Under the pieces are notes generated by a model, which worked only from the letters and a program-made list of their open reading frames with translations, had not been told where the DNA came from and ran no database searches. From Arthrobacter sp. B3I9 (GTDB taxonomy: Bacteria; Actinomycetota; Actinomycetes; Actinomycetales; Micrococcaceae), in the NCBI RefSeq assembly GCF_030816935.1, contig NZ_JAUSYO010000001.1, positions 806,001 to 870,000 on the forward strand: DNA of 64,000 nucleotides, read 5' to 3'. Below are positions 29,205-36,925 of the stretch, piece after piece. Made by a program: the position numbers and the translations under genes. Within the stretch, counting starts at the first letter, position 1. Every line of letters begins with the position of its first letter.

Positions 29205-30161
29205 TCAGGCGACGGCGGTGGTGCCGTTTGTGGTGACAGGGGCGGGAGGAGCGCCGGCAGGCGTGGTGCCGGGAGCGCCCGCAGGCGTGATGGCAGGGGC
29301 CACGGTCCGGGCGATCTCGGTGAAGTCCGCACGCGGTCCGAGGACGGCCAACGCCTCCTGCCACTGGCCCGCGACGGCGGCCAGCAAGGCCGGTGTTTCG
29401 CCGATTTGCGCGGCGACTTGCACGGCGAGGGCGGCGTCCCGGGCCATGAGGCCCAGCGAGAATCCCGAATCGTGGGTACCGGTGAGGACCCAGTTCGGGT
29501 ACATGTTCGCGGATACTTTGCTGCCGCCGGAGGCTTGGCTGATGCTGGCCGCCGCCGTGGCGGGATCGATGCCGTAGGCCTGGGCGACGCCCAGGGCTTC
29601 GCCGACGGAGACGAGGTTGGCTGCAGCCAGGACGTTGTTGAGGAGTTTGACGACGTTTCCGCTGCCGGGGCCCCCGATGTGGCTGTATTTGCCGCCGGTA
29701 AGCGCGAGCAGGACCGGCTCGGCGGCGGCAAGGGCGCCGCCGGTCGCCCCGACGAAGGCGCTGAGGGACCCCGACGCTGCCCCGTCGCGGCCACCGGAAA
29801 CCGGAGCATCCACGAAAGCGGCACCCTGTGCTTCCGCGAGGTCCGCCATCTGCCTGCTCGTGGCCGGCTCGGAGGTGGTGGTGTCAATGATCGCGATGGT
29901 TCCCGGTGCTGCCAGGAGTTGGGGGACTGTGGTTTGGACCATGCTGGCAGCCGGCAGCGAGAGGACCACGTACGGGGTTCCGGCGAGATCGGAAAGGGTG
30001 TCGGTGGCGCGAATCCCCGCGTCCGAGGCGGCAGACCTGGCGGCTTCGGAGGGGTCGAAGCCGGTGACTTCCCAGCCGGCGCGGTGGAGCGTGGCGGCCA
30101 TTGCTCCGCCCATGGCGCCGAGGCCTATGACGGCGATGCGGCGGTCGGTGCTGGTGTTCAT
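29205..30161 (-). CDS. NAD(P)-dependent oxidoreductase of the 3-hydroxyisobutyrate dehydrogenase family
   Basis: A 318-residue beta-hydroxyacid dehydrogenase. The Rossmann motif IAVIGLGAMGGAMAATL is at residues about 9-25, FVDAPVSGGRDGAASGSL is the substrate-binding signature and GGPGSGNVVKLLNNVLAA carries the catalytic lysine. The C-terminal 35 residues are an extra Pro/Ala/Thr-rich tail with the repeat TPAGAP, longer than the usual ~295-residue protein. The ATG at 30161 follows GGGAGCAG. Together with the aldehyde dehydrogenase it suggests a hydroxyacid to semialdehyde to acid route. Confidence 0.9.
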   Translation of the reverse strand: MNTSTDRRIAVIGLGAMGGAMAATLHRAGWEVTGFDPSEAARSAASDAGIRATDTLSDLAGTPYVVLSLPAASMVQTTVPQLLAAPGTIAIIDTTTSEPATSRQMADLAEAQGAAFVDAPVSGGRDGAASGSLSAFVGATGGALAAAEPVLLALTGGKYSHIGGPGSGNVVKLLNNVLAAANLVSVGEALGVAQAYGIDPATAAASISQASGGSKVSANMYPNWVLTGTHDSGFSLGLMARDAALAVQVAAQIGETPALLAAVAGQWQEALAVLGPRADFTEIARTVAPAITPAGAPGTTPAGAPPAPVTTNGTTAVA

Positions 30162-30230
30162 GAACTGCTCCCGGAAAAGGTAGGTATGGAATGGATGCGG
30201 TGGAAAGGGCGGGCAACTTCGCGCTGGCGG

Positions 30231-31130
30231 TCAGTCGAGGTAAATGTCCAGGTCCTTCCACAGTTGCTGGGTCCGGCGGATGGCGGCGCGGCTGCGTTCG
30301 GGCTGGGCGGCCTCCATACCCGCGAGCAGGCCGTAGATCAAGGAGTTCGCGGCGGTGACGGACTGGAAAAAGGAGATTCCTTCCGAAGCCACCACCAGGA
30401 GGTGGTCGGCCGCAGCCGCCAGGCGGCCGCGCCGCATGTCACTGATGGCGATCACCGTGGCGCCCGCCTGTTTGGCAGCCTCGGCGGCGACGATGATCTG
30501 CCGCACGGAACGCCACATGTTGATAACCACCAGAACGTCCCCCTTGCCGAGGGAGTTGGTGCTGGACGCCAGATGGACACCTCCGCGGTTCTCCAGAGTG
30601 ATGGGGTAGCCCATGGTGGAGCCAAGATGCGCCATGACGCTGGCGGGACCCGCGAAGGACCCCAGCCCGAGGACGGTGATGGACTTGGCGGCTGCCATCG
30701 CCGCGATGGCGGCTTCGGCGTCGTCGGCGGTATTGGAGTCCAGTGTCAGGCGCAGGTTCTCGATGTCGTGGTTGAGTGCGTCATGGAGCGGGCTGCGGTG
30801 TTCGCCGTGCTCGGTCAGGGTGTCCTCCGTGGAGATCATCACCAGATACCGGGAACGCAGCTCGCGCTGGAGATCCGGCCAGCCTCGGTAGCCCAGATGC
30901 TGAGCTGCGCGGACCACAGTGGAGTTGTTGACGTCGGCGCGCTGGGCGATCTCGGCGATGTCGGCGTAGGAGGACAGCTGCGGGTTACGGCCGATGACAT
31001 CAACTACCCGGCTCTGGGCTTTGGACAGTGGAACGTCCGGGAGGACGTCACCTAGCCAGGCGTGGGAGACGTTCGGGGCGCTGCTTCCGCCGCCCGCGCT
31101 GGCCCCTATGTCCGCCGCGCTGGTATTCAA
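30231..31130 (-). CDS. MurR/RpiR-family transcriptional regulator
   Basis: A 299-residue regulator with an N-terminal RpiR-type helix-turn-helix (about residues 35-110: SYADIAEIAQRADVNNSTVV, RAAQHLGYRGWPDLQ) and a C-terminal SIS sugar-isomerase-like domain (KSITVLGLGSFAGPASVMA, DVLVVINMWRSVRQIIVAAE, VIAISDMRRGRLA). I choose a TTG start at 31130 because GGAGG stands 7 nt before it; the frame could extend to 31178, into the operator region. It heads the minus-strand operon of HIBADH, aldehyde dehydrogenase, amidohydrolase and DUF3100, and probably controls it through the sites at 31162-31204. Confidence 0.9.
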   Translation of the reverse strand: MNTSAADIGASAGGGSSAPNVSHAWLGDVLPDVPLSKAQSRVVDVIGRNPQLSSYADIAEIAQRADVNNSTVVRAAQHLGYRGWPDLQRELRSRYLVMISTEDTLTEHGEHRSPLHDALNHDIENLRLTLDSNTADDAEAAIAAMAAAKSITVLGLGSFAGPASVMAHLGSTMGYPITLENRGGVHLASSTNSLGKGDVLVVINMWRSVRQIIVAAEAAKQAGATVIAISDMRRGRLAAAADHLLVVASEGISFFQSVTAANSLIYGLLAGMEAAQPERSRAAIRRTQQLWKDLDIYLD

Positions 31131-31161
31131 ATCCCAACCTCCGTTGTAACGTAGCGCACTC

Positions 31162-31204
31162 TGCAAGTGAAGTTGCATTCAATGTACTCTGCAACTGCAC
31201 TTGC
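31162..31204. promoter_or_regulatory. Two candidate RpiR operators (TGCAA-N6-TTGCA and GCAA-N6-TTGC)
   Basis: TGCAAGTGAAGTTGCA at 31162-31177 and GCAACTGCACTTGC at 31191-31204 are both perfect dyads with a 6-bp spacer, embedded in a wider direct repeat (17 of 21 bases identical, 28 bp apart). They lie just upstream of the RpiR-family start codon. Two aligned dyads in front of a regulator gene make a plausible autoregulatory operator pair. Confidence 0.55.
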
Positions 31205-31319
31205 GGCTAGGGGTTTGCGTTTCAGGCTTGTAAATCTTCTATAGCCCAGCAGGACCGAAGTCCGGCGCCGTTTTCCGGGCGCCGTTGTGATGGGGGCGTG
31301 GCTGCGCCACCATGATCGT

Positions 31320-31973
31320 ATGGATGCTGAAACGCCACGGGCCCAGGAGCTGAACCTTCCCCAGGCTTTGCTCCTTCTGGCAACGAATGACAAGGACGGC
31401 GAGCCGGTTGTGCCGCAGTCCGTGCTTAGGGCTGCTTTGGCCGGGGCAATACTGGCCGAACTGGACCTGATCGGTGCAATCGGGCTGCAGGGGAAGCATG
31501 TCCGGGCGACCGGCGCCGACCCGCAGTCGGACTTCCGTCACCAGTTGGAACTCATCCGGGACAAGCCACGGCCCCACACTCCCAAGCGGTGGGTCTCGAT
31601 GCTGGAGAGCCGCGCTGAACTGCACCGCGTCTACGAGGGGATGGCATCGCTCGGCATCGTGGACCATGTCGGCGAGAAGCACCTGGGCCTGTTCAGGACC
31701 ACGCGGTACCCGGAAAAGAATCACGCTCCGAAAGCTGCGCTCCTGCAAAAGATCGAAGCTGCACTTACCGCCGGGCCCCCGGACGCCGCGCCGCCCGATC
31801 CGAGGACTGCAGCCCTGATCGCGCTGCTTTCCGCAGCAGGGCTGCTCGAGAAGCTCTTCCCGGCAACAGATGAGGCCCGGGTGCGGGAACTGGCGCAGCA
31901 GCACTGGCCTTCCCGCGCCCTGGCGGACGAGCTCCGCATGATCAGGCTGGCGGAGGCTGAAGCCGCGACCTAG
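31320..31973 (+). CDS. GPP34/GOLPH3-like phosphoprotein family protein
   Basis: A 217-residue protein that I place in the GPP34 family (bacterial relatives of eukaryotic GOLPH3/Vps74). Typical are LNLPQALLLLATNDKDGEPV, LRAALAGAILAELDLIGAIG and the helical C-terminal half with RTAALIALLSAAGLLEKLFP. In actinobacteria such proteins are common but of unknown role; the eukaryotic members bind phosphoinositide and sort Golgi enzymes. The ATG at 31320 is chosen; ATG 31290 or GTG 31287 would add about 10 residues. No ribosome binding site is strong. It is divergent from the RpiR regulator and followed after 51 bp by a dehydrogenase gene. Confidence 0.75.
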   Translation: MDAETPRAQELNLPQALLLLATNDKDGEPVVPQSVLRAALAGAILAELDLIGAIGLQGKHVRATGADPQSDFRHQLELIRDKPRPHTPKRWVSMLESRAELHRVYEGMASLGIVDHVGEKHLGLFRTTRYPEKNHAPKAALLQKIEAALTAGPPDAAPPDPRTAALIALLSAAGLLEKLFPATDEARVRELAQQHWPSRALADELRMIRLAEAEAAT

Positions 31974-32024
31974 GTGCGCTGTAGTAGATTTTGGAGTTCG
32001 GCCGCATAATCGAGAGGTTCTCCG

Positions 32025-32966
32025 ATGCAAACAGTCCGCACCGTCAGCTTCCCCGACCGTCAGCTCCTCGCCGATCTCTCGCCCCTGCCCGAAGGGCTGA
32101 AGGGAGTGCTTTGGGATCTGAAGTCGGACCCCGAGGGCGGGACCGTCAGTGAGATCGACGGCGTCATCCTCCCCTACATCGGCGCCGCCGCCGTGCTGGG
32201 ATCCCTGGCGCGCATCGACGGCTTGAAGTTCGTGCAGGCGCAGTCGACCGGGTACGACGGGATCATCGAGGCAGCCGGACCGGACGCGGGCGTGGCCAAC
32301 GCCGCCGGCGTCCATGCCGCTGCCACCGCCGAGCTGGCCGTGGGGCTGATGCTGGCGAAGCTGCGCGGCATTGACCAGGCAGTCCGTGATCAGCAGCGCG
32401 GGCTCTGGCGGCCGGAGCGGCGGCAGTCCCTCGCTGACAGGCGGGTGCTGCTGGTGGGCGTCGGCGGGATCGGGCACGAGATCGCCCGCCGCCTGGAGCC
32501 GTTCGAAGTCACGCTCACCCGGGTGGGGAGTTCGGCGCGCACCGATGAACATGGCGACGTGCACGCGTCCGCGGAATTGCCCGCGCTCGCCGCTACACAC
32601 GACGTCCTCGTTTCGGTGCTGCCCCTGAATGAGCAGACCCACCAGCTGATCGGTGAAAGTGTCCTCGCCTCCCTGCCGGACGGCGCCCTGGTGGTGAATG
32701 TGGGCCGCGGCTCCGTGGTGGACACGGCGGCCCTGACCAAGGAGGTCCTTTCCGGGCGCCTGCACTGCGCCCTCGACGTCGTGGATCCCGAACCTCTGCC
32801 ACAAGACCACCCGCTGTGGTCCGCACCGAACGCACTGATCACGCCGCACGTGGGCGGCAACGCCTCGGCTTTCGAGCCGAGGATCCTGAAGCTCCTGCGG
32901 CGACAGCTCGAGGCGTTGGCGGCCGGAAGGGCTCCGGCCAACCTCGTGCAAAAGGGTCCGTTTTAG
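32025..32966 (+). CDS. D-isomer-specific 2-hydroxyacid dehydrogenase
   Basis: A 313-residue NAD-dependent dehydrogenase. LLVGVGGIGHEIARRLEPFE is the nucleotide-binding motif, VVNVGRGSVVDTAALTKEVL the family signature, and LITPHVGGNASAFEPR the catalytic histidine. The N-terminal domain lacks strong similarity to phosphoglycerate dehydrogenase, so SerA is unlikely. ATG at 32025 follows GAGAGG with suitable spacing. It is a different type from the enzyme at 7683-8672. No obvious partners; the neighbours do not show its substrate. Confidence 0.88.
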   Translation: MQTVRTVSFPDRQLLADLSPLPEGLKGVLWDLKSDPEGGTVSEIDGVILPYIGAAAVLGSLARIDGLKFVQAQSTGYDGIIEAAGPDAGVANAAGVHAAATAELAVGLMLAKLRGIDQAVRDQQRGLWRPERRQSLADRRVLLVGVGGIGHEIARRLEPFEVTLTRVGSSARTDEHGDVHASAELPALAATHDVLVSVLPLNEQTHQLIGESVLASLPDGALVVNVGRGSVVDTAALTKEVLSGRLHCALDVVDPEPLPQDHPLWSAPNALITPHVGGNASAFEPRILKLLRRQLEALAAGRAPANLVQKGPF

Positions 32967-33011
32967 GAAGCGGCCGTTTGCAAGGCCGCGAGCTGGGCCG
33001 GTGACCCCAGC

Positions 33012-33051
33012 AAAAAGGCGACGGCGGGAGATGGTTCCTCCCGCCGTCGCC
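33012..33051 (-). terminator. Intrinsic terminator for the minus-strand small gene
   Basis: A perfect 14-bp stem (GGCGACGGCGGGAG at 33017-33030, CTCCCGCCGTCGCC at 33038-33051, 7-nt loop) is followed on the minus strand by TTTTT (33016 down to 33012). It should end transcription of the gene at 33064-33267 and may also stop read-through from the dehydrogenase gene on the plus strand. Confidence 0.8.
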
Positions 33052-33063
33052 CGGTGGTGTTCG

Positions 33064-33267
33064 CTACAGGTTGACTGTTTCGAGGTTGCCCTCGCCGTGG
33101 TTCAGGCTGAGCGTGAAGGTGTTCGGCCCGCTGGCGTGGACCGCGATGTTGCTCTTCGGGGTGTTGTGGCTGACCGACAGGTCGTGGACCAGGGCATCCA
33201 GTTCGTTGTGCATGTTGGAACGGTCCCAGAGCTTGTGGGTCACAGAGGTGGCAGTTTCAAACGTCAT
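33064..33267 (-). CDS. Small protein of unknown function (67 aa)
   Basis: A 67-residue protein with no recognised family. It is soluble, contains three histidines in the middle (NMHNELDALVHDLSVSHN) and ends in a beta-like segment (NTFTLSLNHGEGNLETVNL). The ATG at 33267 has GGAAG upstream, and a strong intrinsic terminator directly follows the stop codon, so this is very probably a real monocistronic gene. Confidence 0.65.
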   Translation of the reverse strand: MTFETATSVTHKLWDRSNMHNELDALVHDLSVSHNTPKSNIAVHASGPNTFTLSLNHGEGNLETVNL

Positions 33268-33592
33268 TGTTCAGTGCTTCCATTCATATCCGGATGTCCG
33301 GCTGCCGCACCGATGCGGAGCCTGCGTGAGCCAACCAGGAACGCCTGAGACCTTTGGCAGCTCTGCGAGCTCACCGGTTTGGCCTCATTGCGTCCACCAG
33401 GATGGGTAAAGCTTCGCCGCTGACCACACCCGTGCGCTTACGCGTTCGAGTGGACGTCAGGGCTGCATCGGCCGTGCGGTTTCCCTCGCGACCGTGCCTT
33501 TCCATAGTGCACAGCGGGGTCCCCGGGGCTCAAGCCAGAGAGCGATTGTTGCTCGTGAGTCTCATCACAGGCCGGTGTGCCGGCCGTTTCAT
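33268..33592. other. Intergenic stretch between two minus-strand genes
   Basis: About 325 bases with no convincing gene on either strand. A hairpin GGCCGG-TGTG-CCGGCC at 33570-33585 just behind the SorC regulator stop may serve as its terminator, although no U-run follows. The promoter of the 67-residue gene must lie here, but I cannot pick out clear hexamers. Confidence 0.4.
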
Positions 33593-34582
33593 TTACAGTT
33601 GCGGCGGCTCCAGGAGTTGTCTCGCCACGTCAGCGTCCGTTATCAGGACATTGATCCATCCCCCCGCGACGGCACCGCGGATGGCAGCCAGTTTGCGCAT
33701 GCCGCCGGCGACGCCGATGCGGCGGGGTACACGCATCATGGCGTCGGCGTCAATGGAGATCATTCTTTCTTCAATGGCTGGCTTCATGGGCTGGCCCTTG
33801 ATGTCGAAGAATCGCAAACAGATCTCCCCGACTGCGCCGGCTTTGGACAGTTCCCGTTCTTCCGCTCTGCTCAAGGCATTCCCGCTGGCCTGCCACAAGG
33901 GAGACGCCGGAAACGCCCCGATCCCCACAAGCAGCGTGGTCAGGCGGTCCCAAGCGGCGATGGAGGACGCCACGTTGGGATCCCCGATGAACGCTTCACG
34001 AATCTGCTGGTTGGCTACGAGTCCCGGGCACCCCATGTAGTAGGGCTTGGCCGAGGTCAGTTCTGCCAGGTGGGAAACCAGGCGCGTAGCCTGAATCTGG
34101 GCCTGAGGGCTGCCCACGCCGCCGATTAGTTGGATAACCTCACTGGCGATTTTTCTCGGCCGTGACCGCATCGCTTCGACCGTGTGCAGGAGCGTCGTGC
34201 TCCACGAGGAGATTCCCACGTAATCGTCGGGGTCGATTGTCGTTTCGAGGTAAGTGGCCGCGGAGGAGCCCAGGCGCATTCCCAGCGAGGCGCCGTCCAT
34301 GACGTCCACGACCACAACCTCCCGGAGCCCGTACTTCTCTTCAAGCGCTTTCTCGAGACCGACATAGATTCCGGCCGGCTGAACTATCGACGTCCGTACG
34401 ATTCCCAGTTCTACGGCGTTCTTGAGGTAACGCGAAACCCTTGCCTGGGAGAGGTTCAGTCGCTGCGAGATGTCGCCTTGCGACAAGCCCTCCTCGTGAT
34501 ACAGCACAGCGATCTTGGTGAACAGCCGGAGCTGTTCGGTGCTGACCGACAGCAGGGAAGACGGCGGGGTGATCTGCGTCAT
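33593..34582 (-). CDS. SorC-family transcriptional regulator
   Basis: A 329-residue sugar-binding regulator of the SorC (DeoR-like) family. The helix-turn-helix is at residues about 20-60 (KIAVLYHEEGLSQGDISQRL, NLSQARVSRYLKNAVELGI), followed by the phosphosugar-binding SIS-like domain (GMRLGSSAATYLETTIDPDD; YYMGCPGLVANQQIREAF; VGIGAFPASPLW). Its effector is usually a phosphorylated sugar intermediate. It is divergent from the sugar isomerase/kinase/ABC operon beginning at 34898; two matching motifs lie in between. The start ATG at 34582 has only a weak ribosome binding site. Confidence 0.92.
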   Translation of the reverse strand: MTQITPPSSLLSVSTEQLRLFTKIAVLYHEEGLSQGDISQRLNLSQARVSRYLKNAVELGIVRTSIVQPAGIYVGLEKALEEKYGLREVVVVDVMDGASLGMRLGSSAATYLETTIDPDDYVGISSWSTTLLHTVEAMRSRPRKIASEVIQLIGGVGSPQAQIQATRLVSHLAELTSAKPYYMGCPGLVANQQIREAFIGDPNVASSIAAWDRLTTLLVGIGAFPASPLWQASGNALSRAEERELSKAGAVGEICLRFFDIKGQPMKPAIEERMISIDADAMMRVPRRIGVAGGMRKLAAIRGAVAGGWINVLITDADVARQLLEPPQL

Positions 34583-34606
34583 ATTTCGTCACTTTCAGTG
34601 CCAGTA

Positions 34607-34733
34607 TGAATATTTATGCAGGTGCGAATGGCGGCTCCTGCGGCTGCGGGGACCGCGCCTTGAAGGGCTGCCAGCGGCCGGGGGAGGCGGTGTTCCTGCT
34701 GCACCGGCGCGGACCCTTCTGAATCGATATTCA
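34607..34733. promoter_or_regulatory. Two candidate SorC-regulator sites (TGAAT-N4-AT[T/G]CA) in a divergent promoter region
   Basis: TGAATATTTATGCA at 34607-34620 and TGAATCGATATTCA at 34720-34733 share TGAAT-N4-AT-x-CA; the second is a perfect dyad. The first sits 25 bp before the SorC gene start, the second 165 bp before the isomerase gene. The whole gene-free stretch is 34583-34897, 315 bases, and nothing else in it is recognisable. Confidence 0.5.
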
Positions 34734-34897
34734 GCAATGAAAAATTCTAGCCCCTGATTGATTTTTTCCCGCCAGCCTCGGTCCTACGCCTCTTAGACTT
34801 CCAACACCAGCCCAACTTCAGAGCCGAAGTTCCGACAGGAATTTCGATCGCCGTCCACCTGGACCAAGTAGCGTTCACGATCGAAAGCGACACACAA

Positions 34898-35860
34898 ATG
34901 ACTGAAATCAAGTACTCCACCCGGCTGAATTCCTTTGGTCTGGGCAAGGGCAAGAAGTATCCCTCCGGTGAAGACTCCGTGCTTGACCTGATCGCAACCG
35001 CGGGAAGCGTGAAGGGGCTGACTACGCTCGAACTGAACTACCCGGAGCACTTTCTCAAGGACTCCGTGGAAGACATAAAGGCAGCCTTGGACAAAGCCGG
35101 CCTGGACGTTCGCGGCATCCAGCTTCGCTGGCCGGCGCCGCAGTTCGCCAACGGAGGGTTCACCAACCCAGACCCCGCGCTTCGGGAGGCGGCAGTCGGA
35201 ATGGTGAAGGAAGCCATCAGCCTGTGCCGGGAGTTCGGCGCCGACCACGTACTTCTCTGGCCGGCCCATGACGGGTATGAGTACCCTCTGCAAATGGACT
35301 ACATGAAGTCCTGGAACTGGATGGTCGAAAGCCTTCAGGCCGTCGCCGACGTGGACCAGGACATCCGCATCTCGATCGAATACAAGCCTGCCGAGCCCCG
35401 GGGACGCACCATCCTCAACACCACCGGCGCGGTCATGAACCTCATCAAAGATTGTGCCCGCCCCAACCTCGGGGTGACCTTGGATTTCGGACACCTGCTG
35501 ATGGCGCGGGAAAATCCGGCTCAGTCCGCCGCCATGTGCCTGCGGGACCAGAAACTTTTCGGGCTGCAGCTCAACGATTCACACGGCGTGGCCGACGACG
35601 GCCTCGTGGTCGGATCGATCCACCTCTCCGAGACACTGGAACTCGTGTACTACCTGCTCCGCGAGGGATACGACGGAACGTTCTATTTCGACACTGATCC
35701 GGTACGGGAGAACCCCGTCGCGGAATGCGAAATGAACATTGAGAGAATGGCGGCCATCATCGACATGGCCCGCGACCTGGTCCGCGACCATCCTGACTTG
35801 CCTCAGGGAGACGCACTGCAGGCATCGTCCGTCCTGTGGTCGAAAGTCGTGGGTGTCTAG
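34898..35860 (+). CDS. Sugar isomerase/epimerase-like TIM-barrel protein
   Basis: A 320-residue protein of the xylose-isomerase-like TIM-barrel superfamily (AP endonuclease 2 fold). Probable metal ligands are the Glu in RISIEYKPAEPRGR, the Asp/His in LGVTLDFGHLLMA and the Asp in GLQLNDSHG; SIHLSETLELVYYLLREGYD and YFDTDPVRENPVAECE complete the barrel. Close relatives isomerise deoxysugars or branched sugars, but I cannot fix the substrate. No signal peptide. It starts the operon and is directly followed, with no gap, by a sugar kinase gene, so its product is probably a ketose that is phosphorylated next. Confidence 0.85.
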   Translation: MTEIKYSTRLNSFGLGKGKKYPSGEDSVLDLIATAGSVKGLTTLELNYPEHFLKDSVEDIKAALDKAGLDVRGIQLRWPAPQFANGGFTNPDPALREAAVGMVKEAISLCREFGADHVLLWPAHDGYEYPLQMDYMKSWNWMVESLQAVADVDQDIRISIEYKPAEPRGRTILNTTGAVMNLIKDCARPNLGVTLDFGHLLMARENPAQSAAMCLRDQKLFGLQLNDSHGVADDGLVVGSIHLSETLELVYYLLREGYDGTFYFDTDPVRENPVAECEMNIERMAAIIDMARDLVRDHPDLPQGDALQASSVLWSKVVGV

Positions 35861-36829
35861 GTGCGTTCAACCGGTATCTGCGTCGTCGGATCGATCAATA
35901 CAGATCTCATTGCCTACGTAGGCGCGGATGCGACTGCCGCGAGCTACGCAGCCGGATCCAACTTCGAGATGGCCGCAGGCGGCAAGAGCCTCAATGCGGC
36001 AATGAGTATTGCATCGCTGGATCCGACGGTGACGCTCGTGGGACGAGTCGGAACGGATGATCTCGGCCATTTCATCGTCCGGGCCCTCCACGAACGGGGC
36101 ATTACCACCGAGGGCGTCATCCGGGATGAGCGGGCTCATACCGGTGTAGGGCACGTACGGGTCAACCCGGAGGGCGAGTACGACACCGTCGTTGTTCCGG
36201 GAGCCAACGGGAATTTCTCGGCGGCCGATGTCGACGCCTACCTCGAAGATCATGAAGCGCCGGCCTTTGTGGTTCTCAATCTGGAGGTCCCCCTTCCCGC
36301 CGTCCGGCGGGCAGCGGCGCGTTTCCGTGAACTCGGCTCGACCGTGGTGCTCAACCTCTCCCCGGTACATCCGGAGGCGAGGACGCTCCTCGGGCTGGCC
36401 GACGTCGTGGTCATGAATCGCAGCGAGGCCTGCCACGTCCTGGACGTTTCGCCGGACACCGACGCGCGGCTGTTGGTTACGGCTCTCCGTGAAGCCGGCG
36501 CCAAGACCCCGGTTCTGACACTCGGCGAGGGCGGGGTGGTCTCACTGAACGGGAACGACCTGCTGCACGAGAAAGTTGGGCCGGTCCGCGTGGTGAACTC
36601 AGTGGGGGCAGGCGACAGCTTCCTGGGAATGATGGTTTTGGCCATGGCCAGCGACCACCCGTTCTCCGTATGTCTCCGGGCAGCCAACGAGGCCGGCAGG
36701 CTCGTCTGCGGTCGCTCCGAATCGTTCCTCACCCCCGCGGACGTCCAGCACATCGAGAACGTCCTGGGAGTTTCTCTCGCCAAAACCTCCACCAGATCCC
36801 CGGAAGCACCCGAAAAAATCCACGGCTGA
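35861..36829 (+). CDS. PfkB-family carbohydrate kinase (ribokinase-like)
   Basis: A 322-residue sugar kinase. It begins with ICVVGSINTDLIAYVG, has GGKSLNAAMSIASLDPTVTL in the substrate site, and the PfkB signature region VVNSVGAGDSFLGMMVLAMA, in which Asp of GAGDS is the catalytic base. The GTG start is directly behind the stop of the isomerase gene. It probably phosphorylates the isomerised sugar. A ribokinase role is possible because the transporter is of the ribose type, but the isomerase next to it argues for another pentose, hexose or deoxysugar. Confidence 0.9.
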   Translation: MRSTGICVVGSINTDLIAYVGADATAASYAAGSNFEMAAGGKSLNAAMSIASLDPTVTLVGRVGTDDLGHFIVRALHERGITTEGVIRDERAHTGVGHVRVNPEGEYDTVVVPGANGNFSAADVDAYLEDHEAPAFVVLNLEVPLPAVRRAAARFRELGSTVVLNLSPVHPEARTLLGLADVVVMNRSEACHVLDVSPDTDARLLVTALREAGAKTPVLTLGEGGVVSLNGNDLLHEKVGPVRVVNSVGAGDSFLGMMVLAMASDHPFSVCLRAANEAGRLVCGRSESFLTPADVQHIENVLGVSLAKTSTRSPEAPEKIHG

Positions 36830-36925
36830 GACCCGGCGCCGGCCTTCTCCTAGTGGGGCGGTTGCCACCAATGAACATGAATTCCCGCTCCCGCGGGCCT
36901 TCCAAAGATGAAAGGAACACAGATC

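Noticed and set aside
29406..31055. Plus-strand frame of 549 codons opposite HIBADH and RpiR genes
   Set aside because: Antisense shadow; low-complexity Gly/Arg composition. Both minus-strand genes have clear motifs and starts.
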